Shown here in pieces: positions 26,862 through 35,410 of a stretch of DNA of 64,000 bases. The notes beneath the pieces were generated by a model that saw only the letters and a list, made by a program, of their open reading frames with translations, searched no databases and was not told the origin of the DNA. The position numbers and the translations under genes were made by a program. Position 1 is the stretch's first letter; every line of letters begins with the position of its first letter. Source of the DNA: CAVREM01 sp963728825 (GTDB lineage Bacteria; Acidobacteriota; Vicinamibacteria; Vicinamibacterales; CAVVIG01); the NCBI GenBank assembly GCA_963728825.1, contig CAVSLA010000005.1:124001-188000 (forward strand), written 5' to 3'.

Positions 26862-29128
26862 GTGGCCGTTGAAACGCCCGCCCCGCTTGCGCCGGAAGAC
26901 GCCGCGCGTCTGACCGAGTTCGCCCGCGCCTTCAAGGCCGCGGCGCGAGCAGTGGTCCTGTATCCGGCCTCGCATCCCGCCATTGCCTCGACGCTGGGAC
27001 GGATCGTCAGCCTGACCTCGCCCGCGACCCTGCTCGAGCCGCTCCGCATCGGCGTCCTGGCTGACGCCTTGGTCATCGACGGAAGAGCGCCGGCGCGCGT
27101 CGATCCAGCCATCACCGAGCTGGCGACCCTGCTTCACGATCACCTGATTGGGGAGTTCACCGTTCATCCTGGCGGGGATGTCGACGCCTGGCGCGCGTTT
27201 CTGCTTCTGCTGGGCCGCGCACCCGACGCGGTCCGGGCTGAGGGAGGCATCGCGCGCCTCTGGACGACGATGGCCGGGCGGCACGTCGAAATCCGCGAGA
27301 TCGACTATGCGGAAGTGCTGCGCGAGCGGAAGGCCGGCGAGACCGCAGCCTGGGATCAGGTCATTGCCAACTGTCTCCAGGGAGACGCGTTCAACCTGAA
27401 CGAAGACATGGTCCGCGCGCTGCTCGATGCCGCAGCCGATCCCGACAAAATCGCCGAGCTGATGACGGCCCTCGATGCCCGCGCCGCGGAGTCGGGGCGC
27501 GGCATCGGTCCACGGACCACCGCGTTGCTCCGGCTTCTCCAGAGCATCGTGCAATCGGTCAATGAACGTGAGCCCGACCGCATCGAGCCGGTGCTCACCA
27601 ATCTGGCCGGCGCCGTCGGACAGCTGTCGCCCGACATGTTGCTGTCGCTCCTGGCACGTGGGGCGCCGGACGGCAATCCGGCCAAATCGGCGGAAGAAGC
27701 CGCGAGTCCCGCAGCTGGTCGGCGACGTCGTCCGACACATGTCGGATGCCAACCATCGCAAAGTTCATCGCGCGAAACGCGATGACGCCCGGCACGTCCA
27801 TCGAACGGGTCGCACAGGCGTTCCATACCCTGGTGCAAGACTCAGATCAACGCGAACGTCTTCTGGCGATGGCGCATGACGAGGCAGCCGCCTCGCCGCT
27901 TGGCGGCGGCGAGGGCTTCGAGGAAGCCTGGGAAACCGTCGCTGAGAAGATGATCACGTCGTACAGCGACAAGCCATTCGTATCCGAGGACTACGCCCGG
28001 GAGCTGTCGGGGGCCCGCACCAAAGCGATCGACATCGAACAGCTCAAAGACGATCCCCCCGAGCGTCTCAGCGCCTGGCTGGGGACGGTCGCGACGTCCG
28101 AGCTCAGGAAGCTCGACCTGACGATGGTCATCGACCTGTTGCGCATCGAGGAAGACACCCAGCGGTGGTCGACGATGATGCGGCCGGTGGTGTCGCTCAC
28201 CGAAGATCTGCTGCTCGTCGGCGATTTCGATGCAGCAGCCGAGCTGGTCGCAGCGCTGCTGCGCCACACCGCTCCGGACAGTCCCGCCGACCGCCGACAG
28301 GCCGCGCTGGTCGCGGTCGACGTGCTGGTTCGGGGGCCGATGATGCGCCACATCGTGACCCATCTCTCGACGATCGACGATGCGCAGTTCGAGCGCGTCA
28401 AATCGATGTCCGTCTCGCTGGGCGAGGTGATCATCCGGCCGCTCGCCGAATCGCTGGCTGCCGAAGAGCGCGCCCGGCCGCGCGAACGGCTGACCTCGAT
28501 TCTGATTGCGTTCGGCGCCAGCGGACGGCACGAGGTGGAGCGGCTCAAGAACTCGCCCAATGCGGCCGTCCGCCGCACGGCGATCTACCTGCTCCGTGAG
28601 TTCGGCGGCAGCGAGGCCCTGCCGGAACTGGCCGAGCTGCTGAACGACAACGAACAGCAGGTGCAGCGCGAAGCGGTTCGAGCCATCCTGCGGATTGCCA
28701 CCCAGGAGGCCTATCAGGTTCTCGAGAAGGCGCTGGTCAGCGGCACCGAACAATCGCGTGAAGCGATCATGCAGGCGCTGACGCTCGTCCGCGACGAGCG
28801 GGCGACGCCGCTGTTCTCGTACATCCTCAACCACGTCGATCACCGCGGCCAGCTCGGGTCGATTTACATGCGCGCCATCGAGGCGCTCGGAGCGCTGCGG
28901 GACACCGAGGGCGTGACAGCCCTCAAGTCGGCGCTGTACCGGGGCGAATGGTGGGCGCCGCGCCGGACTGCCGCGCTGCGTGTCGCCGCGGCCCAGGCGC
29001 TGGCCCGGATTGGCGGGCCGGAAGCGGTGGCGGTGCTCGAAGAAGCGGCGTCCACCGGCGCCCGCGGCATTCGCACGGCGGCCCGCGCGCAACTTCGCGC
29101 CGGGCGCTCCAGCAGGTCTTCGTCATGA
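26862..29128 (+). CDS. HEAT-repeat protein with an N-terminal domain shared with the next gene, frameshifted
   Basis: About 755 residues. The N-terminus (LTEFARAFKAAARAVVLYPA, SHPAIASTLGRI, IGVLADALVIDGR) resembles the N-terminus of the HD-GYP protein that follows. The C-terminal half has HEAT-like repeats (VERLKNSPNAAVRRTAIYLL, LPELAELLNDNEQQVQREAV, LRVAAAQALARIGGPEAVAV). Two frame changes (about 27690 and 27745) around QLVGDVVRHMSDA split it; the flanks join cleanly. GTG start 26862. The stop overlaps the HD-GYP ATG (ATGA), so the two are translationally coupled and probably functional partners. Confidence 0.78.
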
Positions 29129-30483
29129 CCGCACCACGCGCGCAGCTCGCCGATGAGCTCCTGCGACGGTTCGCGGCTGCCCTGCGATCGGGGCAGCTCT
29201 ATTCGAAGAGCCATCCGATCATCGCCCGCAATCTCGAGCTGCTGACAACCGCAATCCAGCAGCTTCACGATCACAGCCCCTCGATTGTCATCGGCATCGT
29301 CGGCGAGGAGGTCATCGTCGACGACATGCCGATCAGCAAAGCCGAGACACTCGGCGGTCTGGTGCGGCGGCTGAAGCAGATCTCGGTCGAGAGGATCACC
29401 ATCGACCGCGGCGTCACCGCCGAGGAAATTGCCACGCTCGTGGAAGTCGTCACCACCATGGAGGCGAAGGGGACCGAAGAGCCGCCGGCCTTCCCTGCGC
29501 TCAAGCACATCCGCGTCGGTCGCGTCTCCGTCGAGCAGAGGGTCGAGGGCGATACGGCCGACATGGCGACCTTCAAGCGGCTGTACAACCAGGCGGTCAC
29601 AGTTTCGGAAGCCGTGTGGGAATCGGCGAAGACCGAAGGCCAACCGGATCCGAACGTGGCCAAAACGATGATCGACGGTCTGGCGCAGGCGGTGTCGCAG
29701 AACCGCACCGCCCTGCTGGCGCTCGCGACGCTGAAGGACTACGACAACTACACGTTCACTCACATGGTGAACGTGTCGATTCTGACGATGGGCCAGGCGC
29801 GGGCGCTTGGCGTCGATGGTTCGCTGCTGCGCGAATTCGGGCTGGCGGCGCTGATGCACGACATCGGCAAAGTGCGGACGCCGCTCGAAGTGCTGAACAA
29901 GCCTGACAAGCTGACCGACGAGGAATTTGTCGTCATGAGACGACATGTCGTCGATGGCGCCGAAATTCTGCGTGGCACGCCGGACATCCCGACGCTGGCG
30001 CCGGTGGTCGCCTTCGAGCATCATCTGCGGCTCGACGGCACCGGCTATCCGTTCGGCGTCAAACGTCCGGCACTCAATCTCTGCACGATGTTGTGCAGCA
30101 TTGCGGATGTCTACGACGCGATGCGCTCGCAGCGCAAATATCAGCAGGCGTTCCCGACCGACCGCATCCTGGAGGTCTTGAAGCGCAACGACGGCACGCA
30201 GTTCGACCAGCACCTCGTGCGGCGGTTTTCGCAGCTGGTCGGGATTTACCCGGCCGGCAACCTGGTGCGGCTGAACAGCGGCGAGACGGCGGTGGTGTTG
30301 AAGGTCTATGCGCCCGACCCTTATCGCCCGCAGGTCAAGATCGTCATCGATCGCGCCGGCGGACGTCTGGAATTTCCCTACGAGGTCAATTTGTGGGAAC
30401 AGAACGAAGACGGCTACGCGAGCACGATTGTCGCACCGCTCGATCCGACCGCGGTCGGCGTCGATCCGCTTGGGCTGCTCTGA
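29125..30483 (+). CDS. HD-GYP-domain cyclic-di-GMP phosphodiesterase-like protein
   Basis: 452 residues from ATG 29125. N-terminal domain of about 150 residues (LADELLRRFAAALRSGQLYS, SHPIIARNLELL, IVGEEVIVDDMPI), then the HD-GYP domain: His245-Asp246 in LMHDIGKVRTP, RRHVVDGAEIL, FEHHLRLDGTGYP with Gly307-Tyr308-Pro309. The C-terminal segment (LNSGETAVVLKVYAPDPYRP) is the usual extension of such proteins. Family members hydrolyse c-di-GMP or cGAMP. Coupled to the HEAT-repeat gene. Confidence 0.9.
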   Translation: MTAPRAQLADELLRRFAAALRSGQLYSKSHPIIARNLELLTTAIQQLHDHSPSIVIGIVGEEVIVDDMPISKAETLGGLVRRLKQISVERITIDRGVTAEEIATLVEVVTTMEAKGTEEPPAFPALKHIRVGRVSVEQRVEGDTADMATFKRLYNQAVTVSEAVWESAKTEGQPDPNVAKTMIDGLAQAVSQNRTALLALATLKDYDNYTFTHMVNVSILTMGQARALGVDGSLLREFGLAALMHDIGKVRTPLEVLNKPDKLTDEEFVVMRRHVVDGAEILRGTPDIPTLAPVVAFEHHLRLDGTGYPFGVKRPALNLCTMLCSIADVYDAMRSQRKYQQAFPTDRILEVLKRNDGTQFDQHLVRRFSQLVGIYPAGNLVRLNSGETAVVLKVYAPDPYRPQVKIVIDRAGGRLEFPYEVNLWEQNEDGYASTIVAPLDPTAVGVDPLGLL

Positions 30484-32120
30484 TCGCTGCTGCGATTGCG
30501 GCCGCAGCGCCCGAGCCGCAACGCGCGACCGTCGCGTTGGCCCAGAGCACCGAGCCGAGACCGCGGCTGGTCGTGCTGCTGGTCGTCGACCAGATGCGGG
30601 CCGATTACGTCGAACGGTTCCGGGATGACTGGACGGGCGGCCTCAAACGGCTGGTCACCGATGGCGCCTGGTTCTCGAACGCCGCGTTCCCGTATCTCGG
30701 CACCTGGACGTGCGCGGGGCATGCCACGGTTGCCACAGGCGCCTTCCCGACCATCCACGGCATTTTTCAGAACCAGTGGTGGGACCGCAGTGGCCGACGG
30801 CTGGTCGCCTGTACGGACGACCCCGACGCCACATCACTGCGGTATCCGAGCGGAAGAGCGTCGGGAGCCAGCGGCGTTCGCCTGCTCGTGCCGACGTTGG
30901 CTGATGAACTCCGCCGCCAGCAGCCCGGCGCCCGCGTCACCACGCTCGCCTTGAAGGCGCGCAGCGCGATCATGCTCGCCGGTCACGGCGGCGATGCGGT
31001 CACGTGGATGAACGAAACCTACGAAGACTGGGAAACGTCGACGGCGTTCAGCAAGACGCTCGTGCCTGGCATCACCAGACTTCTCGATGAGCATCCCGTC
31101 GACGCCGACTTCGGGCGGACGTGGATTCGGCGGTTGCCCGCGCCGCGCTACACGGTGCCCGACGACAACGAGAGCGAGTCGCCACCCCGGGGCTGGACGG
31201 CGGTTTTCCCGCACGTCTTGAACGGCGACAACGATAAGACACCGGATCGAGACTTTCGGACGCAGTGGGCCCGCAGTCCATTCGCGGACGCGTACGTCGG
31301 ACGGCTGGCCGGCGGGATCGTCGAGAGTTTCGGACTGGGCAGTGATCAGGTGCCCGATTTCCTGGGCGTGAGCTTCTCGACGCCCGACCTGGTCGGCCAC
31401 GCATTTGGCCCGCGCAGCCAGGAAGTACAAGACGTCTATGCGCAGCTCGACATCACGATCGGCACGCTGCTGGATCGGCTCGATGCGCTGGTCGGTCGCG
31501 GCCGGTACGTCGTCGGGCTGACAGCCGATCACGGCGTGGCGCTCGTGCCCGACAAGGCGTCGGCCAGCCGCAACGAGGCGGGACGCGTGAGCACGAGCCG
31601 GATCGGTGAAATTCTCGAACGGACCGCCGAGGCCGCCACCGCCGCGGGGACCGGGCCCTTCATCGCCCGGGTCAACAGCAGCGACGTGTACTTCGCGGAC
31701 GGCGCGTACGACAAGCTCGCAAAGGTGCCGGCCGCCCTGGACGCCGTCGTCGCAGCGCTGGCGGCGCAGCCTGGTGTCGCTCGGGTGTTCCGGCGCGATG
31801 AGCTGGTCGATAATGGGACATCACCCGATCCGCTGCTGCGGGCGGCGTCGCTCAGCTACGTGCCGCGATTGAGCGGCGACCTGGTGTTCGCGCTGAAACC
31901 GGGCTGGGTCTACATCGCCTCTGGCACCACGCACGGCACGGCCAATCCCGATGATCAACGCGTCCCGGTGATCCTGATGGGGCCGGGCGTCCGGCCCGGT
32001 GCATATCGCGAGGCGATCACGCCTGCGGATCTTGCGCCGACGCTGGGCGCGCTTGCCGGAATTACCCTGCCACGCGCTCAAGGACGGGTCCTCAATGCCG
32101 CGCTCGGCTCGGCCCGCTGA
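30480..32120 (+). CDS. PafA-like secreted alkaline phosphatase
   Basis: About 546 residues. A hydrophobic leader (LIAAAIAAAA, cleavage after ALA-Q) precedes LVVLLVVDQMRADYVERF (first metal Asp). The TCAGHATVATGAFPTIHG region carries the Thr nucleophile type of PafA phosphatases; SFSTPDLVGHAFGPRS and GLTADHGVALVPD supply Asp/His metal ligands, and SGTTHGTANPDDQRVPVI the last His. No ATG/GTG/TTG precedes the leader; CTG 30480 overlaps the HD-GYP stop (CTGA) and is the best candidate. Periplasmic phosphomonoesterase by family. Confidence 0.85.
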   Translation: MIAAAIAAAAPEPQRATVALAQSTEPRPRLVVLLVVDQMRADYVERFRDDWTGGLKRLVTDGAWFSNAAFPYLGTWTCAGHATVATGAFPTIHGIFQNQWWDRSGRRLVACTDDPDATSLRYPSGRASGASGVRLLVPTLADELRRQQPGARVTTLALKARSAIMLAGHGGDAVTWMNETYEDWETSTAFSKTLVPGITRLLDEHPVDADFGRTWIRRLPAPRYTVPDDNESESPPRGWTAVFPHVLNGDNDKTPDRDFRTQWARSPFADAYVGRLAGGIVESFGLGSDQVPDFLGVSFSTPDLVGHAFGPRSQEVQDVYAQLDITIGTLLDRLDALVGRGRYVVGLTADHGVALVPDKASASRNEAGRVSTSRIGEILERTAEAATAAGTGPFIARVNSSDVYFADGAYDKLAKVPAALDAVVAALAAQPGVARVFRRDELVDNGTSPDPLLRAASLSYVPRLSGDLVFALKPGWVYIASGTTHGTANPDDQRVPVILMGPGVRPGAYREAITPADLAPTLGALAGITLPRAQGRVLNAALGSAR

Positions 32121-32427
32121 CTTCACGGCACGCGTCCTGGCGGTCGTCCGCCGCATTCCCTACGGGCATGTCGCGACCTACGGCGAGGTGGCGGCGCGCG
32201 CCGGCCGGCCGCGGGCGGCCCGCGCGGTCGGCAACATCATGCGGACGTGCGGACGCCCTGACGTGCCGTGTCATCGCGTCATCGGTGCAGGCGGGCGGCT
32301 CGGCGGCTACGGCGGCAGCGAGGTGCTGAAACGTCAGCTGCTGCTGAGCGAGGGCGTGATCGTCCACGGCACCAGGGTCAAAAGCAACGCCGGCAAGGGC
32401 CGGTCCCGTCTAAGGAAGCGACGGTGA
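32095..32427 (+). CDS. Short methylated-DNA-cysteine methyltransferase family protein (MGMT/Ogt C-terminal domain only)
   Basis: 110 residues, only the C-terminal DNA-binding/active-site domain. VAxVVRRIPYGHVATYGEVA, RAVGNIMR and the acceptor site PCHRVIG with Cys59 are present, so unlike alkyltransferase-like Atl proteins it keeps the cysteine. A Lys/Arg tail (GKGRSRLRKRR) follows. Overlaps the phosphatase end by 26 bases and the sigma-factor start (GTGA). Repairs or flags O6-alkylguanine. Confidence 0.9.
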   Translation: MPRSARPADFTARVLAVVRRIPYGHVATYGEVAARAGRPRAARAVGNIMRTCGRPDVPCHRVIGAGGRLGGYGGSEVLKRQLLLSEGVIVHGTRVKSNAGKGRSRLRKRR

Positions 32428-33011
32428 AAACGGCGGATGCTGACCTTGTCGAACGTTGTCGAGCCGGCGACGTCGAGGCCTTTGCGGCGCTCTACCGGGA
32501 GCAGGCGCCGCGCATCTTCGCGCTTACCCGCCGAATGGGTGGATCGGCGGAAGACGGCGAAGACCTGCTCCAGGAGATCTTCCTGCAGGCCTACCGGAAA
32601 CTCGACAGCTTCAAGGGCGATTCGTCAATCGGGACGTGGCTGTACCGGCTCGCGCTCAATCACTGCCTGGATCACGTCCGCGGCCGGCGCGCGAAGATGG
32701 ACAAGGTCACCGAGACGATCGACGACGACAGCGCCTTCGAACCGGTTGCGCGGCGCGACACGCCGATTGCACGGCTCGACCTCGAGCGGGCGATCGAACG
32801 GCTGCCCGAAGGTTGCCGCGAAGCGTTCGTGCTGCACGATGTCGAGGGGTTCGACCACAAGGAGGTCGGGCGACTGCTGGGGGTTGCCGAGGGCACCTCG
32901 AAGTCACAGGTGTTCAAGGCACGAATGAAGCTGCGCGCCATCCTGGGGCAGCGAACGGACGAAGGCAGGGTGGATCAGAGCCGCGATACACGACGGGCCA
33001 TCAGGCCGTGA
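32424..33011 (+). CDS. ECF sigma factor
   Basis: 195 residues from GTG 32424 (AAGGAAG eight bases upstream). Sigma region 2: FAALYREQAPRIFALTRRM, EDLLQEIFLQAYRKLDSF and IGTWLYRLALNHCLDHVR. Region 4: AIERLPEGCREAFVLHDVEG, EVGRLLGVAEGTSKSQVFKA. Followed 31 bases later by a zinc-finger anti-sigma gene and then a DUF4097 gene, an arrangement common in Acidobacteria for envelope-stress regulation. Overlaps the Ogt-like gene by 4 bases. Confidence 0.93.
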   Translation: MKTADADLVERCRAGDVEAFAALYREQAPRIFALTRRMGGSAEDGEDLLQEIFLQAYRKLDSFKGDSSIGTWLYRLALNHCLDHVRGRRAKMDKVTETIDDDSAFEPVARRDTPIARLDLERAIERLPEGCREAFVLHDVEGFDHKEVGRLLGVAEGTSKSQVFKARMKLRAILGQRTDEGRVDQSRDTRRAIRP

Positions 33012-33042
33012 GGAAGGCGGGGCCGGTTCGGCCGGCATCGAC

Positions 33043-33735
33043 ATGCACCCGAGTGAATTGACGCTGAGCGACTACGTCGACCGAACGCTCGATCGACACG
33101 AGCACGCGGTCGTGGCGCGCCATCTCGAAACGTGCGAACAGTGCCGCGCACTCATCGACGACCTCCGCGAGGTCACGCGCGCCGCCGCGGCGCTCGACCC
33201 GATCGTGCCGCCGGCGCGGGTCTGGGGCCGCATCGAGCAGGACATCCGGCGCAATCCGTGGCGAGCGACCGGTGGCGGTTCGTCGCGGAGCCTGTATGCC
33301 TGGACGTGGCTGGCGGCGGCCGCGGTGCTGGTCCTCGCCGTGTTCATCGGGGTGCGGTTTGCGCCGTCAATGAACCAGACGTCCGCCGACGCCACCGCGG
33401 CGGTGACTGCCGACGCGATCGAAGCCGACCTGAAACTGGCGGAAGAGCACTTTCAGAAGGTGATCAGCGGGCTCGAACGGATTGCCAATGACGAAAACGC
33501 GGCATTCGATCCAGAGACCGCCGCGACGCTGCAGAAGAATCTGGCCGTTATCAACCAGGCGATTGACGAGAGCCGTGCGGCGGTAAGCGCCGAGCCGGCC
33601 AGCGAGCAGGCGCAGTACAGCCTGATCGAGAACTTCAAGACGAAGCTGGCGCTGTTGCAGGACACCGTGGCGCTCATCAACGAGCTGCGCAGCGGCAACG
33701 ATGCCGCCGCGGCGCGCGTCGTCTCGGGATCGTGA
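33043..33735 (+). CDS. Anti-sigma factor with zf-HC2 domain
   Basis: 230 residues. The N-terminal HLETCEQC motif (His-x3-Cys-x2-Cys) is the zinc-binding anti-sigma domain. One membrane segment at about 86-106 (WLAAAAVLVLAVFIGVRF) is followed by a helical periplasmic sensor region with LKLAEEHFQKVISGLERIA and similar coiled-coil stretches. It presumably holds the adjacent ECF factor at the membrane. Confidence 0.88.
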   Translation: MHPSELTLSDYVDRTLDRHEHAVVARHLETCEQCRALIDDLREVTRAAAALDPIVPPARVWGRIEQDIRRNPWRATGGGSSRSLYAWTWLAAAAVLVLAVFIGVRFAPSMNQTSADATAAVTADAIEADLKLAEEHFQKVISGLERIANDENAAFDPETAATLQKNLAVINQAIDESRAAVSAEPASEQAQYSLIENFKTKLALLQDTVALINELRSGNDAAAARVVSGS

Positions 33736-33760
33736 AGCGCCAGTGAAAAAGAGGACTGAC

Positions 33761-34693
33761 ATGTCGTTGAGGGTGTTCGTGAGCGTGCTGCTCGTATCGC
33801 TGATCATCGCGCCGGCCGCGGCCCAGAATCGCCGCGACGCCGAGGAGACGGAGCGCGTCTCGAGGAAGTTCAAGATCGGCGCGAACGGCCGGTTCACCCT
33901 GTCGAATATCTCGGGCGACGTGGTGTTGTCGAGCGGATCCGGTGAGGAGGTCACCATCGAGGCCGTGAAGCGGACCCGCGGCGGCCGGGACGAGCTCGCC
34001 AGCGTCGCCGTCGAAATCGACGACCGGCCGGGCCGCGTCGACGTGCGCACGCGCCACACGTCGCGACGCAGCCGCGCGAGCGTCGACTACACGGTGACGG
34101 TGCCGCGTGACGCGACCGTCGATCTGTCTTCGATCTCGGGCAGCGTCCGCGTCACCAACCTTCGTGGGGCGCTCCGCGCGCAAAGCGTCAGCGGAACCGT
34201 CGTAGTCGCCGAGTCATCCAACGTCGAACATGCGAAGTCGATCTCCGGCGACGTCGAGCTGACCGGGTCGACGCCCGACGCGCGGGTTCTCGCCTCCACG
34301 GTCAGCGGAACAGTACGGGCCCGCGATCTGAAAGCGCGCGCCCTCAGTCTGTCGGCGGTGAGCGGAAACGCCGAGGTCAGCAACGTCGACGCCGAACGGC
34401 TCGAGGTGAAGACCATCAGCGGCGACGTCGTGTTCACTGGCGCGGCCGCGCGCAATGCCCGCTACGAATTCAGCGCGCACTCTGGAAGCGTACGGCTGAC
34501 CCTGGCCAGCTCGCCCGGATTCGAGCTGAATGCGAACACGTACAGCGGATCAATCCGGTCCGATCTTCCCGTGAAGGTCACCGATTCGTCCCGCCGCGGT
34601 TCAGCTCGGACGATGCGCGCGGTCGTCGGTGACGGCGGGGCCACGCTCACCGCGTCGACGTTCAGCGGCAGCATCATTATCCGCAGACAGTGA
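33761..34693 (+). CDS. DUF4097 secreted beta-repeat protein
   Basis: 310 residues from ATG 33761 (GAGG seven bases upstream). Signal peptide FVSVLLVSLIIAPAAAQ; then repeats of about 20 residues with SGDVVLSSGSG, SISGSVRVTNLRG, SVSGTVVVAESSN, SISGDVELTGS, TVSGTVRARDL, AVSGNAEVSNV, TISGDVVFTG, STFSGSIII, i.e. a right-handed beta-helix typical of DUF4097/adhesin-like proteins. Likely a target or partner of the sigma/anti-sigma pair upstream. Confidence 0.85.
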   Translation: MSLRVFVSVLLVSLIIAPAAAQNRRDAEETERVSRKFKIGANGRFTLSNISGDVVLSSGSGEEVTIEAVKRTRGGRDELASVAVEIDDRPGRVDVRTRHTSRRSRASVDYTVTVPRDATVDLSSISGSVRVTNLRGALRAQSVSGTVVVAESSNVEHAKSISGDVELTGSTPDARVLASTVSGTVRARDLKARALSLSAVSGNAEVSNVDAERLEVKTISGDVVFTGAAARNARYEFSAHSGSVRLTLASSPGFELNANTYSGSIRSDLPVKVTDSSRRGSARTMRAVVGDGGATLTASTFSGSIIIRRQ

Positions 34694-34705
34694 CGGAGCG
34701 ATCGA

Positions 34706-34727
34706 GGCGGGTCCGAAAGGACCCGCC
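34706..34727 (+). terminator. GAAA-tetraloop hairpin after the DUF4097 gene
   Basis: GGCGGGTCC-GAAA-GGACCCGCC: a 9-bp perfect stem with a GAAA loop, 12 bases after the stop of the DUF4097 gene. No T run follows, so it could act as a transcript-end stabiliser or Rho-type boundary rather than a classical terminator. Confidence 0.6.
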
Positions 34728-34766
34728 CCACACGCTCAGACCGAACGGAACCGCCCCACCGACTGA

Positions 34767-34841
34767 TTGCAGAATTGCTCGAAGTAAGAGGCCTAGTAGC
34801 GAAACAAGACGGACAGGGTGCGACTTGGCGCAATTCTGCAA
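34767..34841 (+). promoter_or_regulatory. Perfect 12-bp inverted repeat upstream of a sigma-54 promoter
   Basis: TTGCAGAATTGC (34767-34778) and its reverse complement GCAATTCTGCAA (34830-34841) are 51 bases apart. Each half is itself a GCA-N4-TGC dyad. The downstream copy ends ten bases before the -24 element at 34851. Position and symmetry fit an enhancer for an AAA+ activator of sigma-54, but a hairpin role is possible. Confidence 0.5.
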
Positions 34842-34850
34842 CGGCTGGGG

Positions 34851-34866
34851 TGGCACCGGCCTTGCT
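34851..34866 (+). promoter_or_regulatory. Sigma-54 (-24/-12) promoter
   Basis: TGGCACCGGCCTTGCT matches the consensus TGGCAC-N5-TTGC(A/T) at all fixed positions, with GG (34852-34853) and GC (34864-34865) exactly ten bases apart. A TATAAT at 34868-34873 lies right behind it, so a housekeeping promoter may overlap. It faces the gene starting at 34911, 45 bases downstream. Confidence 0.65.
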
Positions 34867-34910
34867 CTATAATCAGAGTGAGTTCGGCTCATCCGTTCTC
34901 AGGAGGCGAG

Positions 34911-35345
34911 ATGAAGGACGTTCTGATTCTTGGAGCTCTCGTGGGCGCGCTGGCCATGCCGGCGTCGCTCCTCGCGCAGACGTCGACGCCTGCCGCGGGC
35001 ACGGCGCTCGGGTCTGTCACCCTGCGCAACGCTGTCATGGCAGACGGTCAGCGCCTCGCCCCCGGGACCTACCAGGTGCGTCTCACTGGCGACACCCCCA
35101 AACCGGGCGTCGGTCAGTCGCCCGATGCTGAGCGGTACGTCGAGTTCGTCCGCGGCGGCAAGGTCGTCGGTCGCGAGGTCGCGACCATCGTCCCGCAGGC
35201 CGAGATCGCCCAGGTTGCCGACGGCCCGCGGCCCGCGCCCGGTGGCGCGCGTGTGGAGATGTTGAAGGGTGACGACTACGTGCGGGTCTGGATCAACCGG
35301 TCCGGCACGCATTACATCCTGCACCTCCCGCCGGCGAAGGGATAA
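34911..35345 (+). CDS. Small secreted protein, likely sigma-54 controlled
   Basis: 144 residues from ATG 34911 with a strong AGGAGGCGAG site. Signal peptide LILGALVGALAMPASLLAQ. Mature part: SVTLRNAVMADGQRLAPGTY, RYVEFVRGGKVVGREVAT and YVRVWINRSGTHYILHLPP. A conserved-looking beta-rich periplasmic protein of unknown role. It stands alone between the DUF4097 gene and a large permease, and has its own promoter. Confidence 0.7.
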   Translation: MKDVLILGALVGALAMPASLLAQTSTPAAGTALGSVTLRNAVMADGQRLAPGTYQVRLTGDTPKPGVGQSPDAERYVEFVRGGKVVGREVATIVPQAEIAQVADGPRPAPGGARVEMLKGDDYVRVWINRSGTHYILHLPPAKG

Positions 35346-35410
35346 TCGGGCGGGCAGGGCAGGCACACCGGGCGTGGAACCATCCCGCGCCCGGGTCCGT
35401 CCCACCCACC

